The notes: generated by a model from the sequence alone, not told the origin. A stretch of DNA of 64,000 nt from Corbicula japonica (GCA_038501625.1 JAZAYU010000062.1:2989265-3053264); one strand, 5' to 3'. Counted from the stretch's first letter, positions 11,489 through 22,552 are shown. Made by a program: numbers and translations.

Positions 11489-12310
11489 CAAATCAAATCA
11501 AATCATTTTATTGGTTTAAATCCAAACAAACAGGATTGTTACCACAACAGTACAAAGACAATACAAACATACAATGCATATTAATGTAATTATAATCAAA
11601 AGTAATAAATAAAGAAATATACAACAAGCGGTGATTGTTAATCCAATATGTGGATTTCCATTCCTTAACAGTGCTTGCTTGTTAAACTATAAACATAACC
11701 CTATGATAACTTTGACAGTCTTAATTGATATAAATTATGAATGCTGTAAATGCATATTTTTAAAATATCAATGTCAGTACATGAATTGCCTAAAATAAAT
11801 TGCAATTTCTCTCCATCACTAAGCAAACTAAATGATGGTACACAGTCATTCAACAGATTAACCATATTATTCCTTTCTGTCTGCAGCTCATTACATTTCA
11901 AAACAAAGTGTATCTCATCTTCAACTTCTAATTTACAAAGAGGACAGGTACGCTCCTCTAAAGGAATATTTAGGTGGCGTCCTTTTTCAATTAACAAATT
12001 GCTATTACTTATTCTTAATTTGACAAAAGTGGATACTGCTTTTCTGTCAACATTAACTAACAAATATTTTTCTAATTCATATTTTGTTTTAATATTTCTG
12101 TAAGTTCTAAGTTTGTTTCCATTTGGTTTTGAGTTATCATTATGAAGATGGTTTTGCCAAAATGTAATGAATCGCTCTTTTAATCTTGTAAAAATTGCAG
12201 AACGTTACCTTTTAATGGAGAAAGTGCTCTGATTTTGCCATATGTGTTGAAAACCTATTTTGGTTAACATTGTTTTAATGTTAGAACCAAAACCTCTAGT
12301 TAATCCAATA
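11489..12310 (-). mobile_element. 5'-truncated LINE copy 2
   Basis: It is collinear with LINE copy 1 from the pentanucleotide tail at 11489-11510 up to TTAATCCAATA near 12310, where similarity ends. It is inserted head-to-tail against the broken 5' end of copy 1 on the same strand. Short 5'-truncated insertions with a simple-repeat tail are typical of target-primed reverse transcription. Confidence 0.8.
11701..12300 (-). pseudogene. LINE copy 2 ORF2 C-terminal remnant
   Basis: An open piece at 11701-12063 encodes KLRISNSNLLIEKGRHLNI, then ERTCPLCKL with the partner H and C residues in EIHFVLKC, and ends IHNLYQLRLSKLS. The zinc-knuckle C-x2-C...H...C is intact here, unlike in copy 1. The upstream part to 12300 is homologous to the copy 1 segment around TFWQNHLHN but frame-broken. 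Lacking RT and endonuclease, it is a dead fragment. Confidence 0.75.
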
Positions 12311-13205
12311 CATGTAGTGTATTTAAGTGAGATTAAAGGGAAGTAACTTGACTTACATTTTTCCTCTGTTTTTCATTACTTATCTGTTCATAGTCTTGCA
12401 AATGAGCAAGAATTTCAGATGCTGTGAAGTAGCTAATGCTAGTAAAATTGCATTCATTCCTTACCTAAAATAATTAACAAATCATTAATTTGTTGAATAG
12501 GGCCTATGGTAATTTTTATTCGAACAAATGAGGCAGTGCGGACATAGTTTTGCATTTACATTATTAATGTGCCTGAAGCACATTTGTTCTTAATTAATAT
12601 GACACCTGTGTACATTTTAAGAAGCAAGATTAATAAATACAGATTTTTTTCCATCAAGCCTAATTCGCTTTCGTGAACAAGCGATCAAACTCGTGAGTTC
12701 TCGTTCGATTTGTCTACCATCTTAGACGAAGGCGGTCTTATCAAGTAGAGACTGTACTGATCATGCTGATATCTGTTGTATTGTCTTGGACTGTCTAATA
12801 TTTTCAATACAAAATAGGTAACTTTAGTGAAGGCCTACCTTTTCAAATGTGATCTTTACATAGCGAGTATCAAAGGCAGTGTCTGCAAGTCAGCTGAAAT
12901 AAACAGAAATATCAAAATAAAAAAAGGAATGACAAAAACATAAAAAGCAAGGTTTCGATCTTCAATTTCACTTTAGATGTGAGGCAAACGTATTGCCATG
13001 GTACCCCGGGGAGCTCCTTTATAACGGGACAACCACATCAATTTCTATTTCCTGAACTAATATGGTAGCATTATTTTATTAAAGTGGTTTAAACTACTTC
13101 GTTATTTAATACTTCAATTTTCACTTTTAATAGCAAGATATCAAATACAAATTGATTACTCGTCATACAATGTAAATGTACCAAACAGAATAGTGTTCAT
13201 ATCTC
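12311..13205. other. Non-coding stretch, nothing recognised
   Basis: No gene or repeat was identified. One short GC-rich run near 12998-13018 contains several palindromic hexamers but sits in otherwise ordinary sequence. Confidence 0.5.
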
Positions 13206-13209
13206 TTAA

Positions 13210-13674
13210 GTACGGAATTCCGTTGGGGCCATCGTTGTTTCGCGCTGTAGACCTCTTGAGGGAGAATACGAAAACGCGACAACACGATTCGAGATCGCGA
13301 AACAATGATGCGAGATCGCGAAAACACGATGCGAGGTAGCGAAAGTACGATGCGAGTGCGCGATATTAATATGGCGTTCACGCATCGTACTATCGCGATC
13401 TCTCATCGTGTTTTCGCGTTTTCGTGGCCTCGCTGTCCCGAGAACGCGAAACAACGATGCGAGGTCTCGAAAGAACGATGCGAGGGCGTGATATTAATAT
13501 CGCGTTCACGCATCATACTTTCGCGACCTCTTATTGTGTTTTCGCGATCTTGCATCGTTCTTTTGCGATCTCGCATCGTTGTTTTGCGATCTCGCATCGT
13601 GTTTTAGCGTTTTCGTTTTCTCGCCTATGAGGTCGACAGGGCGAAACAACGATGGCCTCAACGTAACACCGTAC
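13210..13674. mobile_element. CpG-rich MITE with TTAA flanks and internal repeats
   Basis: TTAA lies outside both ends (13206-13209 and 13675-13678). The termini are 34-bp inverted repeats starting GTACGG and ending GGCCATCGTTGTTTCGC, with about four mismatches. The interior is built from CGATGCGAGATCGCGAAA-like units in both orientations, and a block GATATTAATAT followed by GCGTTCACGCATC occurs twice (13362 and 13490). The composition keeps several frames open on both strands, so the 60-100-codon open frames are by-products. TTAA duplication suggests piggyBac-type mobilisation, but the termini lack the usual CCC start. Confidence 0.75.
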
Positions 13675-13679
13675 TTAAG

Positions 13680-14089
13680 TGAAGCAAATTTGCATTTTAA
13701 GGACAAGCTGAACGGATAAGTGTTTCTGAGATATATTACATCAATTTTCCATCTCTAAAACAGCCCGAGGTCCTCACATTCTCACTGATCGTTGTTTTGG
13801 GGATTTTATACAATTTTTATAACTTTCATAATTTTCTCCATATTGAGATCGACACTAAACGTTACGAGAACAGTGTACGTTTCAATTACGAAACTTCACA
13901 ATACAGTGATTGTTAAAACCGAGTTTATCAAACCGACTTTTGTTTTTCTGTTTCTCCGTCCGTTTTCCTTCCCACCAATCACCGTTCTTTTCTAAACAAC
14001 TGCCAAAATCCTGCATACAGAAAAATGAAAAAATGTCAGTTAACTGTGCGTAAAAAATATAAACGAGGAAATAGAAAATCGCAGTCTAT
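13680..14089. other. Non-coding stretch
   Basis: Nothing was recognised apart from a short 67-codon open frame without protein features. Confidence 0.5.
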
Positions 14090-14530
14090 TTAAAGATTGA
14101 ATCGATAGATGATTGTTTCCATTTGGGTATGGAAAACAGTTGGGTTGTTTAAAGTGTGTGAAGCCCAAAGGGCTTCACGCGTACTTTAAACAATCCAACT
14201 GTTTTTCATACCCAAATGGAAACCATCAAATATTGATTCAATCCTTATATTTACACTCATTAATAATCTCATTGATACAGAAATAACTAGAAGAATTCGT
14301 AATATTACGGCTTTTTCGAATGGCTGTTGGAACAGCTACGTTAACGACAAAGTGGATGACGGCACGCTTTTTCGCAGCAACTCGTGGCAAAACGTGCGTG
14401 CAAGGCGACGTCACACGTCAAAACATCGTGCAACGTCCAATAAATTGTGAACGGCTCTACTGTAGCCACGCCTTTTAAATAATAAGTCACACTGTTTACC
14501 ATCAGAACTTATGATTCGTTAGATGAATAA
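14090..14530 (+). mobile_element. Hairpin-bearing repeat D, copy 1
   Basis: About 440 bp collinear with 56911-57330 in the same orientation. Shared landmarks include GTGTGAAGCCC, GGCTTCACGC, CCATCAAATATYGATTCA, a GCAACTCGT segment with AAAACGTGCGTG, and CTACTGTAGCC followed by CGCC. The first third is a long hairpin (14095-14243). The rest has moderate GC and no ORF. It is inferred to be a non-autonomous mobile element. Target-site duplications were not determined. Confidence 0.7.
14095..14243. repeat. 149-bp near-perfect inverted repeat in repeat D
   Basis: The arms run GATTGAATC...CATTTGGGTATG...CAGTTGG...AAAG and back, with the centre GTGAAGCCCAAAGGGCTTCAC. Arms are about 65-70 bp with few mismatches, so a transcript would fold into a long stem. 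Confidence 0.8.
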
Positions 14531-15719
14531 GACTTCATCGAAGTGTAAATATTGAAGTTTACTTTAAAACGCGGATATGATCAAAACGAGCGATGATACG
14601 GTATGTTCTGACAATGTTTCCCTAAGATAACACATTCCCTGAAGCCAAGCTTCATATTTATCAAAGTAATCTAAATGTATGTGAAGTTAAATTGTCAAAT
14701 TCTGTTATGTAGCGAAAAGATACATCTTTGTTCATTGAAATGTTGAGTCAAACGAAATGGGCTATCAAATTTTAACAAAACCCATTATCTGTCAAAGTTG
14801 ATGTTTATAAACTTATACCTTTGAAATAAAACCCGCTCGTTAGGAATCCGACACTGCAATTTTACGTTGTAAGGATGTGCGTTTGTTAAGACCCTTAAAC
14901 GTTTGTTTTGGTTGAGAAATGATACAAATACAGTAAGTTTGAAAAGAGAAATTTCTAGCGCCGTGTTTGCTCATGTATTAATGTAAGACATTCTAATACT
15001 GAGTTGCTCTCAACCCGGGGCTAGGCGGCGTTGCAAAACTATAAATGTACATTCTTGCCATTGCCATTCTAAATTATATATTTTCTAAAAGAAATAATCA
15101 ATAGTTGCCTTAAAATAAATTCATTAGAAACAACATTTTCTAACGGTTAATATCATTAAACATTGCATATATCTTTGTGAATTCATGTACTATGTTAAGT
15201 TACTTGTAATGTGTAATGTGCCTGAGAACGTAATTGTATACTGTTTGTCATGTTATCATTTGTTTTGTGCCATCATTGGCTTTATTTACATTCTATTCGA
15301 TTTGATAAAATCTGTCTATCTACATCTATCTTTCATCACACTTTCCGCGTAGCTGTAATGTATTATTTGAATTTGCATAAGACACTATGTTACTAAAGAA
15401 ATTACTTTTTTTATCTACAACTGTAAAAAATATTTTCTCCGGAATGAAGAAGGTTTTTCCCACGATAAAGTGTTTTCAAGTAGTGTTTTTTCCCGAAAGA
15501 CCAAAGCTTCATGTACCGTACAATTATTATCCAATTTATACTCGGGCCTTGATCATTTGTCATTTAGTGTGATCTTTTTATATGAATGGTAAACGATCGT
15601 AACAAATACATTCATGCTTGTTATGTACCTAGTTATACGGGTTTTGTGCAGTATTCTTATGGTAAAATAACGCCTTTTCTTTGTTATAACACCGGTTCAT
15701 GATAATTTTAATAACGGCG
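14531..15719. other. Non-coding stretch with a small family B fragment
   Basis: A piece of dispersed family B (GAGTTGCTCTCAACCCGGGG, then CTAGGCGGCG) lies at about 14998-15035. The rest shows no gene or strong repeat. Confidence 0.5.
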
Positions 15720-16165
15720 CACTTCATTGGTGTCCCGAATCAGTCCTAGGTATACCGCGGGACACCGCTCTATGCTCGTTTCAGTCCGGCTACTTGCGCG
15801 CGTATGTATTTCCGGTAAAATCGGGACATACCCCATGGCCCGGTCAAAACAGCTCGGCGCATTTATTTCCAAGATGGCGACGAAACAAAATGTGTTAATT
15901 GAAATATTGAGAAATTGCCTATAATAGGACCCATATTTGTTTTCCATTCACATAGTATTTTGGTGACCATGTCCCGAACTGCACTCTATTCATCTGTACC
16001 GGATCGGTGTTTCTTGCATACCAGATCAGGTCATTCGGTGTTTTCACCCGTGTAGGAAATTTCGATCCTACACACCCCCCCCCCCCCCCCATGTAGAATG
16101 AGTCACGTGAGTGACGTCACGTCTTCGAATATCTGACGTAATATATTCAAGTTAGTGACGTCATT
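15720..16165. promoter_or_regulatory. CpG-rich island-like segment with CRE sites and a C-run
   Basis: GC and CpG rise sharply around 15727-15890. A small inverted repeat GGTGTCCCG...CGGGACACC lies at 15729-15766, and AAGATGGCGAC, a YY1-like core, near 15871. A run of about 17 C lies at about 16075-16090. Two full CRE palindromes TGACGTCA follow at 16112-16119 and 16156-16163. This could be a promoter for a transcript reaching the TMEM74-like gene about 2.1 kb downstream, or a mobile element. The sequence does not decide. Confidence 0.35.
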
Positions 16166-16268
16166 ATTAAAAAAGATTGCTTTAACGTCAATATTTCAGC
16201 ATAATGAAAATAAATAAGTTTGTATACTTACACAAAAATGTTATAAATAATAAAAGGTATGCAAGAAA

Positions 16269-16423
16269 AAGTATCTTGCATGAGAAATTCGGTAAAGATA
16301 GAAAAATCTGTCACCTTGGGTGAACTGTTTTGGCGGGAACTCGGCAGAGCCTCGTTCCCGCAAAACAGTTTACCCTCGGTGACAGATTTTTCCATCTTCA
16401 CCTCACACTCATGCATGATACTT
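16269..16423. mobile_element. 155-bp foldback element
   Basis: Two arms of about 70 bp are near-perfect inverse complements, running from AAGTATCTTGCATGAG to CATGCATGATACTT. They share the inner segments GAAAAATCTGTCACC and CTGTTTTG(G)CGGGAAC. The loop is only about 10 bases (CTCGGCAGAG). The 106-codon frame at 16259-16579 runs through it and is a by-product. No second copy was found in the window. Confidence 0.75.
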
Positions 16424-18302
16424 ATAACCTATCACGTGATCGGAGTACTCGGCATATACCTATCGGGACATAACGGCGTATATACACAAGTGCGCCTAAT
16501 TGTCATAATCAACGCGTCGAGTCTTACTACGTCATTGTTCATGAACTTGTCTGCATGGCACCTAGATAACGCAAGCTAGACCACCCGGACTTGAACAAGG
16601 CAGCAGTGGGTTCTTTTTGAATTATGTAGTGTTTTGACTTTCCTTTTATTTAATTTATGCCCATGATGATCTTACTGAAGAGAGCACACACATAGAGGTT
16701 CTTTATTAAGACTATGTTGTTTATTTTTGTCACTTCTTTATTCTTAATATACATATACTGCTGCAAGGAGGGAGGTACAGGCTGATGGTTGATGCGTGTT
16801 ATCTCTGCTGGTACATGTTTTAGAAGAATTCAATTATTCAAACAGAAACACCATTTAACGCGTGTAGCTTAAATTTTAGTCAAACATAGTTTTATTTACA
16901 AGAAACACATTTACGTTTATTTAAATAATACGGCATTTAAGAAGTCAAAGTCGCATTTTACAAAAAGTACTGTTCTACCATTTTCCGTCATTTAGTATAA
17001 CTGAGCAACATGCAGTTCAAGTGAGTTAAATGTTAATAGTCTGATATCGCATTAAATACCATTCAAATTATTGTTATTTTATGGTTGCAAATAGTGCATA
17101 TCAGACAGTTAGTAAGTTGACCTTGACATATCGGTAATCAGATAACCTTTAAAATAATACATAAACGTGGCAATTAGTTAGGAATCTTTCGCAGAAATAG
17201 ACATAACCGCTCAAACATGTGGGAAGTTTAAAGTGTCAACAACGTCGGAATGTCCTCGTGGAATTATAATCATTCATTGAATCCATCATCGATGTTATGA
17301 CATGGGAAACGTCAAGGGAAACGTGTCGCCCGTGATAATTTTTGACATAATTCGTTACTATATTTAAAAAGAACTTGAAATTATTTATCATTTGCATACA
17401 ACTAATAGTTTGACTATTTCCGCTGTGTGACTCAAACCAGGGGTTCGAGTTTGGGCATATACCATATGTCTAATGGTTAGTGTAGTGTTCCGTCATGAAA
17501 ATAAAAAAAATCTGTAAAAAGGGCTACATTTTGACTAAAATATTTTTACCGCCAATTGCACAAAAATCAACATCGATCGATGAAGTTAATTTAAAGACTA
17601 ACGTTAGCTTTCGGTAGACATATTTTCTCGTGCCGCGCCCCCTATAGGATGGAAATGGAAAGTATAAAGGCGAAAAAGTATTGCAATCACAGTGGATTTA
17701 TACACGCTGAAATAAAATCTTCCATTATCTTACAGCCTATGATAAATAAATGACAAGCGACATTGAAACTGCTGCTAAGTGGTGTTCATGAAGAGATCAA
17801 AGGTCTTGAAGGCCTTTCATCCTCCACTGAGGGAAATTAATCGAAAAGCTTAATAATATATTTGTCATTATATTTAAATGTAGCATTTTATTCGAATGTA
17901 GCAATAAAGCGTCATAAAGAAAACAATAGCCCAAATGTATCACTTAATTAAATTCTGTATTGTTTATATTTTTGGACTGATTCTCTTGTTTTTAGTTTTT
18001 ATGCTAAAACCCACAAGTTAAATCAATAACGTAGATCGAGTTCCATATGTTACCTAGACATATGCTGCGTTCAACGGTGGTTTGAATAAGGATGGTCACA
18101 GATGTTTCTCATGTTCAAGTGGATTCATATATATCTGGACTCAAGATGATTTCTTTAATGAATATTTTCCTACGCAGTTCGCAGAACTGTAGCGAACGTA
18201 ATATTAAATCATGAAATGCCAACTGGAAACATGAGCAGACAAATAGCGTCAATATCAAAGCTGGCATCATGATAACTTCCCAATGACATTTGGCGCTAGG
18301 TG
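16424..18302. other. Non-coding region upstream of the TMEM74-like gene
   Basis: No ORF, RNA gene or strong repeat was seen. It may contain 5' untranslated exons or the promoter of the downstream gene. I could not place a transcription start. Confidence 0.5.
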
Positions 18303-18743
18303 ATGGAAAGAGAAAGGCAACTGCATGGTGTACAGCCAGTAACAGAGGAAGGACGTTTCAGTGACCTAATCGCCTACCATCTACAACGACATAAGGACGA
18401 TATTTGTGTTGCTATATCCGTAGCGTTTTTGTCGTTCGGACTTGCACTGGTATGTGTGGGGTACATTATCCCAAGGGAGTATAAATTCGATCCTTCCTTA
18501 CCCGCCCGGGAGATGGAGACCATAGAATTACATTACGCTAACCTGTCCTACTATCTGGATGTCGGTATCGTGGTAGGAATGGGATTTATTGCTGCTGGCG
18601 TACTGATGACGTCAGGATTGACTGTGTACAAGTATTTGACTGGAAAGGACCAGGTATACCGGAAGGAAGACCGGCCAGACTTGAACTTGCTGGACGAGAC
18701 ACATGTAGAAATGGCGACCTACGGTACCACCGAAGATAATTAG
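18303..18743 (+). CDS. TMEM74/TMEM74B-like two-pass membrane protein
   Basis: 146 residues from ATG 18303. A TAG at 18297-18299 ends the frame upstream, so this is a single coding exon or a last exon. Residues 34-55 form a first hydrophobic span, followed by GYIIPREYKFDP (53-64) and AREMETIELHYA (68-79). Residues 86-108 form a second span, followed by a polar tail with VYRKEDRP and ATYGTTEDN. The pattern of span, YI(I/V)PRE, (A)REME, span, LYRR and Y-G near the C-terminus is that of vertebrate TMEM74 and TMEM74B, lysosomal or autophagy-linked membrane proteins. The N-terminal extension is much shorter than in human TMEM74. Both termini are inferred to face the same side. The family match rests on memory of the motif layout, not a search. 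If the TAG lies in an intron (the CTAG/GTGATGG context could be a weak acceptor), upstream residues may exist. Confidence 0.75.
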   Translation: MERERQLHGVQPVTEEGRFSDLIAYHLQRHKDDICVAISVAFLSFGLALVCVGYIIPREYKFDPSLPAREMETIELHYANLSYYLDVGIVVGMGFIAAGVLMTSGLTVYKYLTGKDQVYRKEDRPDLNLLDETHVEMATYGTTEDN

Positions 18744-18839
18744 GAGAAATAACAATTATTGAAATAGCGTCATGATTCCAAGACAATATTACGATTCTTC
18801 TCAACTATTGTCATTAAACATGTTTTGTTTGATGAAGCA

Positions 18840-18962
18840 AATAAATAAGCCATAAATCTTATCAAAGTTTTACTTTACGATGTGTAGGTGTTTCGTAGCT
18901 GTGTACTCTACTATTTTCCGGATCATAAGAGTGGTGTGGGTGGAATTTGAACTGGAAATAAA
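18840..18962 (+). terminator. Candidate polyadenylation signals for the TMEM74-like gene
   Basis: AATAAA occurs at 18840-18845 and again at 18957-18962, about 100 and 215 bases after the stop codon. Either could end the mRNA. Confidence 0.4.
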
Positions 18963-19122
18963 GTTTGAAAGCAGGAAATAATATCGAATCATTTAAGTGA
19001 CGTCAATGTTGTAAGGAAGTCGTTTTAAAAAATCGCCTTACTGAATGAAAAAAAAACGAAAATTTCTACCCCAAATTATAAAAAGCATATCAAATTGTAC
19101 TTTTTACCGATGTGTATATATA

Positions 19123-19240
19123 TAGTTTAGCTCAACGGGTTAGCCGGAGTCCATTACTTCCCATCAAACAAAGCCTGCAAATATGTGTTTTTTTTTTGGT
19201 AGCTTTCAAAGTTCCCTTTTCATCTATTTCTCTATCACAA
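19123..19240 (-). repeat. Family B fragment
   Basis: It contains TAGCTCAACGGGTTAGCCGG, CCATTACTTCCCAT, AAGCCTGCAAATAT and CTTTCAAAGTTCCCTTTTCA. This is the inverse complement of the family B copy at 31617-31925, interrupted by a T-run. Confidence 0.65.
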
Positions 19241-19639
19241 TAGCGTTGTTTGTATCTACGGCGGATGTATAAAGTCTCACCGTACATTAAGTCGGTTCTG
19301 TTTTTAGTAACGTATTTTGAAGGTCGTTGAGCGCGAAACTTATGATTGTACATACATGTATTTAGTACTTCTAAAATTATCTTTGTTGTACAAATGAGGC
19401 CAGTTTTAAGATGGGTGGTTTCAATATCTCAGCAATTATATATTTTGATATTGTCCAATCACTCCAAGGATATACTTCCTTGTTTTTTAAATGTTAGCCT
19501 CTTGTGTTCTCTGTGATATGCAGGATTTATATTCTATGTTCCCCTGTCAAATTTCCATTCCAATTAGTTCCGCCCATGCTTTTCTCGTTTAGGTCAAATG
19601 GATTGTACTATCAAGTGACCTCACGCCGCTATTCAAGGA

Positions 19640-19900
19640 ATGGTGACAATCTGAATATACCGCATTGATGGGTCCATGTTCACCGTCTTTTAACAACCAC
19701 CGTTAGGGATGGCTCGTAATTGTACTGTTTACTGGATCAAATATTGAGTTGCGCTTAACCCGGAGCTGTGGCTCAACAGTAACATGCATTTCCATTACTG
19801 CCCATAAATAGTCGAACCGAGCCTGCAATATTTTCGTATTTGTCGTGTTCAGTGAGTTAGAAATTGTCCCTGTTTCATCTTTATCAAGAAGAGGAAAGAT
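19640..19900 (-). repeat. Family B copy
   Basis: Inverse-orientation copy with GTACTGTTTACTGG, ATATTGAGTTGCGCTTAACC, GCATTTCCATTACTGCCCAT, GAGCCTGCAATATTTTCGTA and TTTGTCGTGTTC. It is moderately diverged. Confidence 0.7.
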
Positions 19901-20059
19901 TTTTAAAAGGTATTCCTAGCGACTAGCCCTGCAATTCCTGCGACGCAACCAATTTAGCTAACCGGGACAACCCCCAAAAAAGATTGATCGGATAGCCCTG
20001 ATATACGTAACAATCACTGCACGACATCGGTAATGGGTTATTTTTACTGATAACAGTTC

Positions 20060-20125
20060 TGACTATATGTACGGGGAGACTTTTTACGGCCGCCACGCTG
20101 CACAAATAGCGCTACTGTGAATTTC
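20060..20125 (+). repeat. Family B left-end segment
   Basis: TGTACGGGGAGACTTTTTAC is followed by GGCCGCCACGCTGCACAA and GCTACTGTGA. The same block lies at 21892-21945 directly before other family B sequence, and in inverse orientation at 34163-34205. It is therefore the left part of the full-length family B element. Confidence 0.65.
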
Positions 20126-21355
20126 AAATGATAGTGCCTCTAGCTGGGAGCGAACCAAAATTCATTATACTTTTTAATGAATGGTCAAGTTCATAAATAT
20201 TTTAAATAATGTAAATGTATATAGAAGTCGGTAAAGAGCGAATGTAAACCATAATTTGACTAGAACCACATTAAATGACATGGAAACTAAGACTTATGTT
20301 CATGCATGCACCAGTAAATGTTATTACTTTCAGTCTACTGTGAAACTGAAAACTCTTACGTGGGTCTAGCATGACGGGAGACACTTGGAAACAGACAAGC
20401 GAACCGGCTTTAAATTCTTAGTGGCCAACTATTCATTTTCTCAGGTGGTTTAAGCCAGAACACTACGTTACAACAACGCCGTATTCACTGGTGATAACAG
20501 CCAACCTAACTATAAGTTGAAGGTGTTACCAACACATTCAGTTTTACAAAACAAGTTATGTTGAATACCTCTGAGGAACTCGAGTATCAATCCCAGACCA
20601 GATGATTGAATAAATAAGGCCCTTGGTTCTGTTATAAACATTCATAGACATTCATTACTATTGACTTCAAATAACGTTATAGCCTTTAACGTTATATGGA
20701 TTCATATAACAGCACACAACAAAGGTTTCTACAACAGACAAGTGTTTTGAATTGATGATGGAGTCAGGTTTTTGCATGTGATCAATTTCAATTATAAATT
20801 ACATCCTACGTAACAAATTTTTCCCATCTTATGTAAACTTGATATAAATCCGTCAGTAAACCTGTGGTTGCTTTTATGTTCTAAATGTTAAAAGCAGCAG
20901 AAAAGACAATGACATATCGGCTGTATTAGATTTTACACAAGGGTTTATTAAGAAAGAAACATGGTTGCTGACATGCAACATGTACCAATTAATCTTTGTA
21001 AATGAGCATTGTCTGTAACCAAATGTATCCAGTATAACATCAACACACAACGACACTGACAGCGACAGATTGCTGCATGTAGCCAACGTGAAGTGTGAAT
21101 ATCTGACATTCAGATACACGAGCATTATTGTTACAATGGAACATGATACCGTTCAATGCTGTTAACAATCAGATATGGACACTATGTGAAACTCTTGTTT
21201 AAAATAAACAACGAATGTGCAGCCTGTTTATTTATTAGTGTGTTTCCTTTTTTGTAGTCACATTGTTCTACAAATAATTGTTTGAAGCTTATATCCTCCA
21301 GCATTTTTGTATAGATTGCTTTTGTCATTCGTACAAACTGAATTCTTACTTAAGT
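20126..21355. other. Non-coding stretch, nothing recognised
   Basis: No ORF with protein features, RNA gene or clear repeat. Confidence 0.5.
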
Positions 21356-21840
21356 GAAATAGATAAAATAGATTTTGAAAGCCACCGAACACGACAAATA
21401 TGAAAATATTTTAAGCTCAGTTTGATTGAGCCTGCTCATGGGCAGTAATGGAAATGCCTATAACTGCCCATCCCGCCTAGCCCCGGGTTGAGTGCAACTC
21501 AATATTTACATAATAAACAGTACAATTTTGATCCATCCCACACGATGGATTGCGAAGACGGTGAATATGGAACCTTCAATGCGGTATAACAGATTAATAC
21601 CATTTCATGATCAGCGCGTATGGCCCTCATATAAAAGAATGGGTTTTCCCTGAACAGGGAAACAATGGGTTGAACTAATTTAGTAAACATAATACAATTT
21701 TGACAGGGGTTCGGAGAATATGAATCCCGCATATCACAGACAACGCCAAATGCAAACTTTAAAAAGCAGGAAGTATATTCTTCGGTTGACTGGCAAAACA
21801 CCAAATCTCTATTGGCTGGTATATTGAAACCAGCCATCTT
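21356..21840 (+). repeat. Family B copy, near full length
   Basis: It runs from TTTGAAAGCCACCGAACACG through ATATGAAAATATT, GGCAGTAATGGAAATGCCTA, CTAGCCCCGGGTTGAG, AACAGTACAATTTTGATCCA, GAACCTTCAATGCGGTAT and AAAGAATGGGTTTTCCCTGA. The minus-strand 112-codon frame at 21499-21837 is a by-product. Several small stem-loops lie in series (see Findings). Confidence 0.75.
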
Positions 21841-21864
21841 TAAACTATCTGAAACATTAAAAGG

Positions 21865-21995
21865 ACGTCACTGATAACAGAAGAGATTGAATGTACGGGG
21901 AGACTTTTTACAGACGCCACACGGCACAAGCAATGCTACTGTGATATTGAACTAGATGAAAAGGGAACTTTGAAAGCCAGCGAACACGAGTTATA
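21865..21995 (+). repeat. Family B copy, left part
   Basis: TGTACGGGGAGACTTTTTAC, CACGGCACAAGC and CTACTGTGATATT are followed by AGATGAAAAGGGAACTTTGA and AGCGAACACGA. This shows the order of the left-end and core segments. It is truncated after the AACACGA motif. Confidence 0.7.
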
Positions 21996-22552
21996 ATATA
22001 AAAGTTTTGTCCGACATTTAGCACATTTCTTATGTTATTGGAATAGCCCGCATAAAAATTGAAATTAGTAAATAAATATAACTGTTTTTGTCATTTAACG
22101 TAAAGATTATAATCAAGAAAAAAGACGTTGAGGGGTTTCTTTGCCAGTTATTATTAATTTGCTACATATTGCTTGTGCTTCAGGAAGGCTCTGTTATATT
22201 TTACTGTATCCGTCACGTATCTCATATTTATTTGCAGCGCAGTGATTAAATCTCGCCATACTGTCTATTTTTTGCAATAAATACAATAATTTAAACTGTA
22301 TTGTCGAAGAAAAAGTGAAAAGTTTGTAGACTCTTGTGTGGATGTTTAAGATAATTCATTAAAGATAAAATGGTAACATAATTTATTATTTTACGAGTTC
22401 TTATAAAGTAAAATTTATTCAAAGTATGATGAAACAATATTGTCAAATACATGAAATTTACAGAAACAACATGATATTGTGATGCTACGACATCATTTGG
22501 GGATATTTGAAGACTTACACTGAAATGATATGAAATAGCTATTTTGACATGT

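Noticed and set aside
12998..13018. Run of restriction-like palindromes (CCATGGTACC, CCCCGGGG, GAGCTC) resembling a cloning polylinker
   Set aside because: The order does not match the common polylinkers I know, and flanks continue as ordinary host sequence on both sides, so vector contamination is not supported.
13163..13719. Seven overlapping Arg- and Ser-rich frames
   Set aside because: All lie over the CpG-rich TTAA element and are by-products of its CGATCTCGCATCG repeats.
17441..17490. tRNA-like GGGGTTCGAGT followed by GGTTAGTGTAG
   Set aside because: The B-box-like motif precedes the A-box-like one, the wrong order for a tRNA or SINE head, and no cloverleaf can be drawn.
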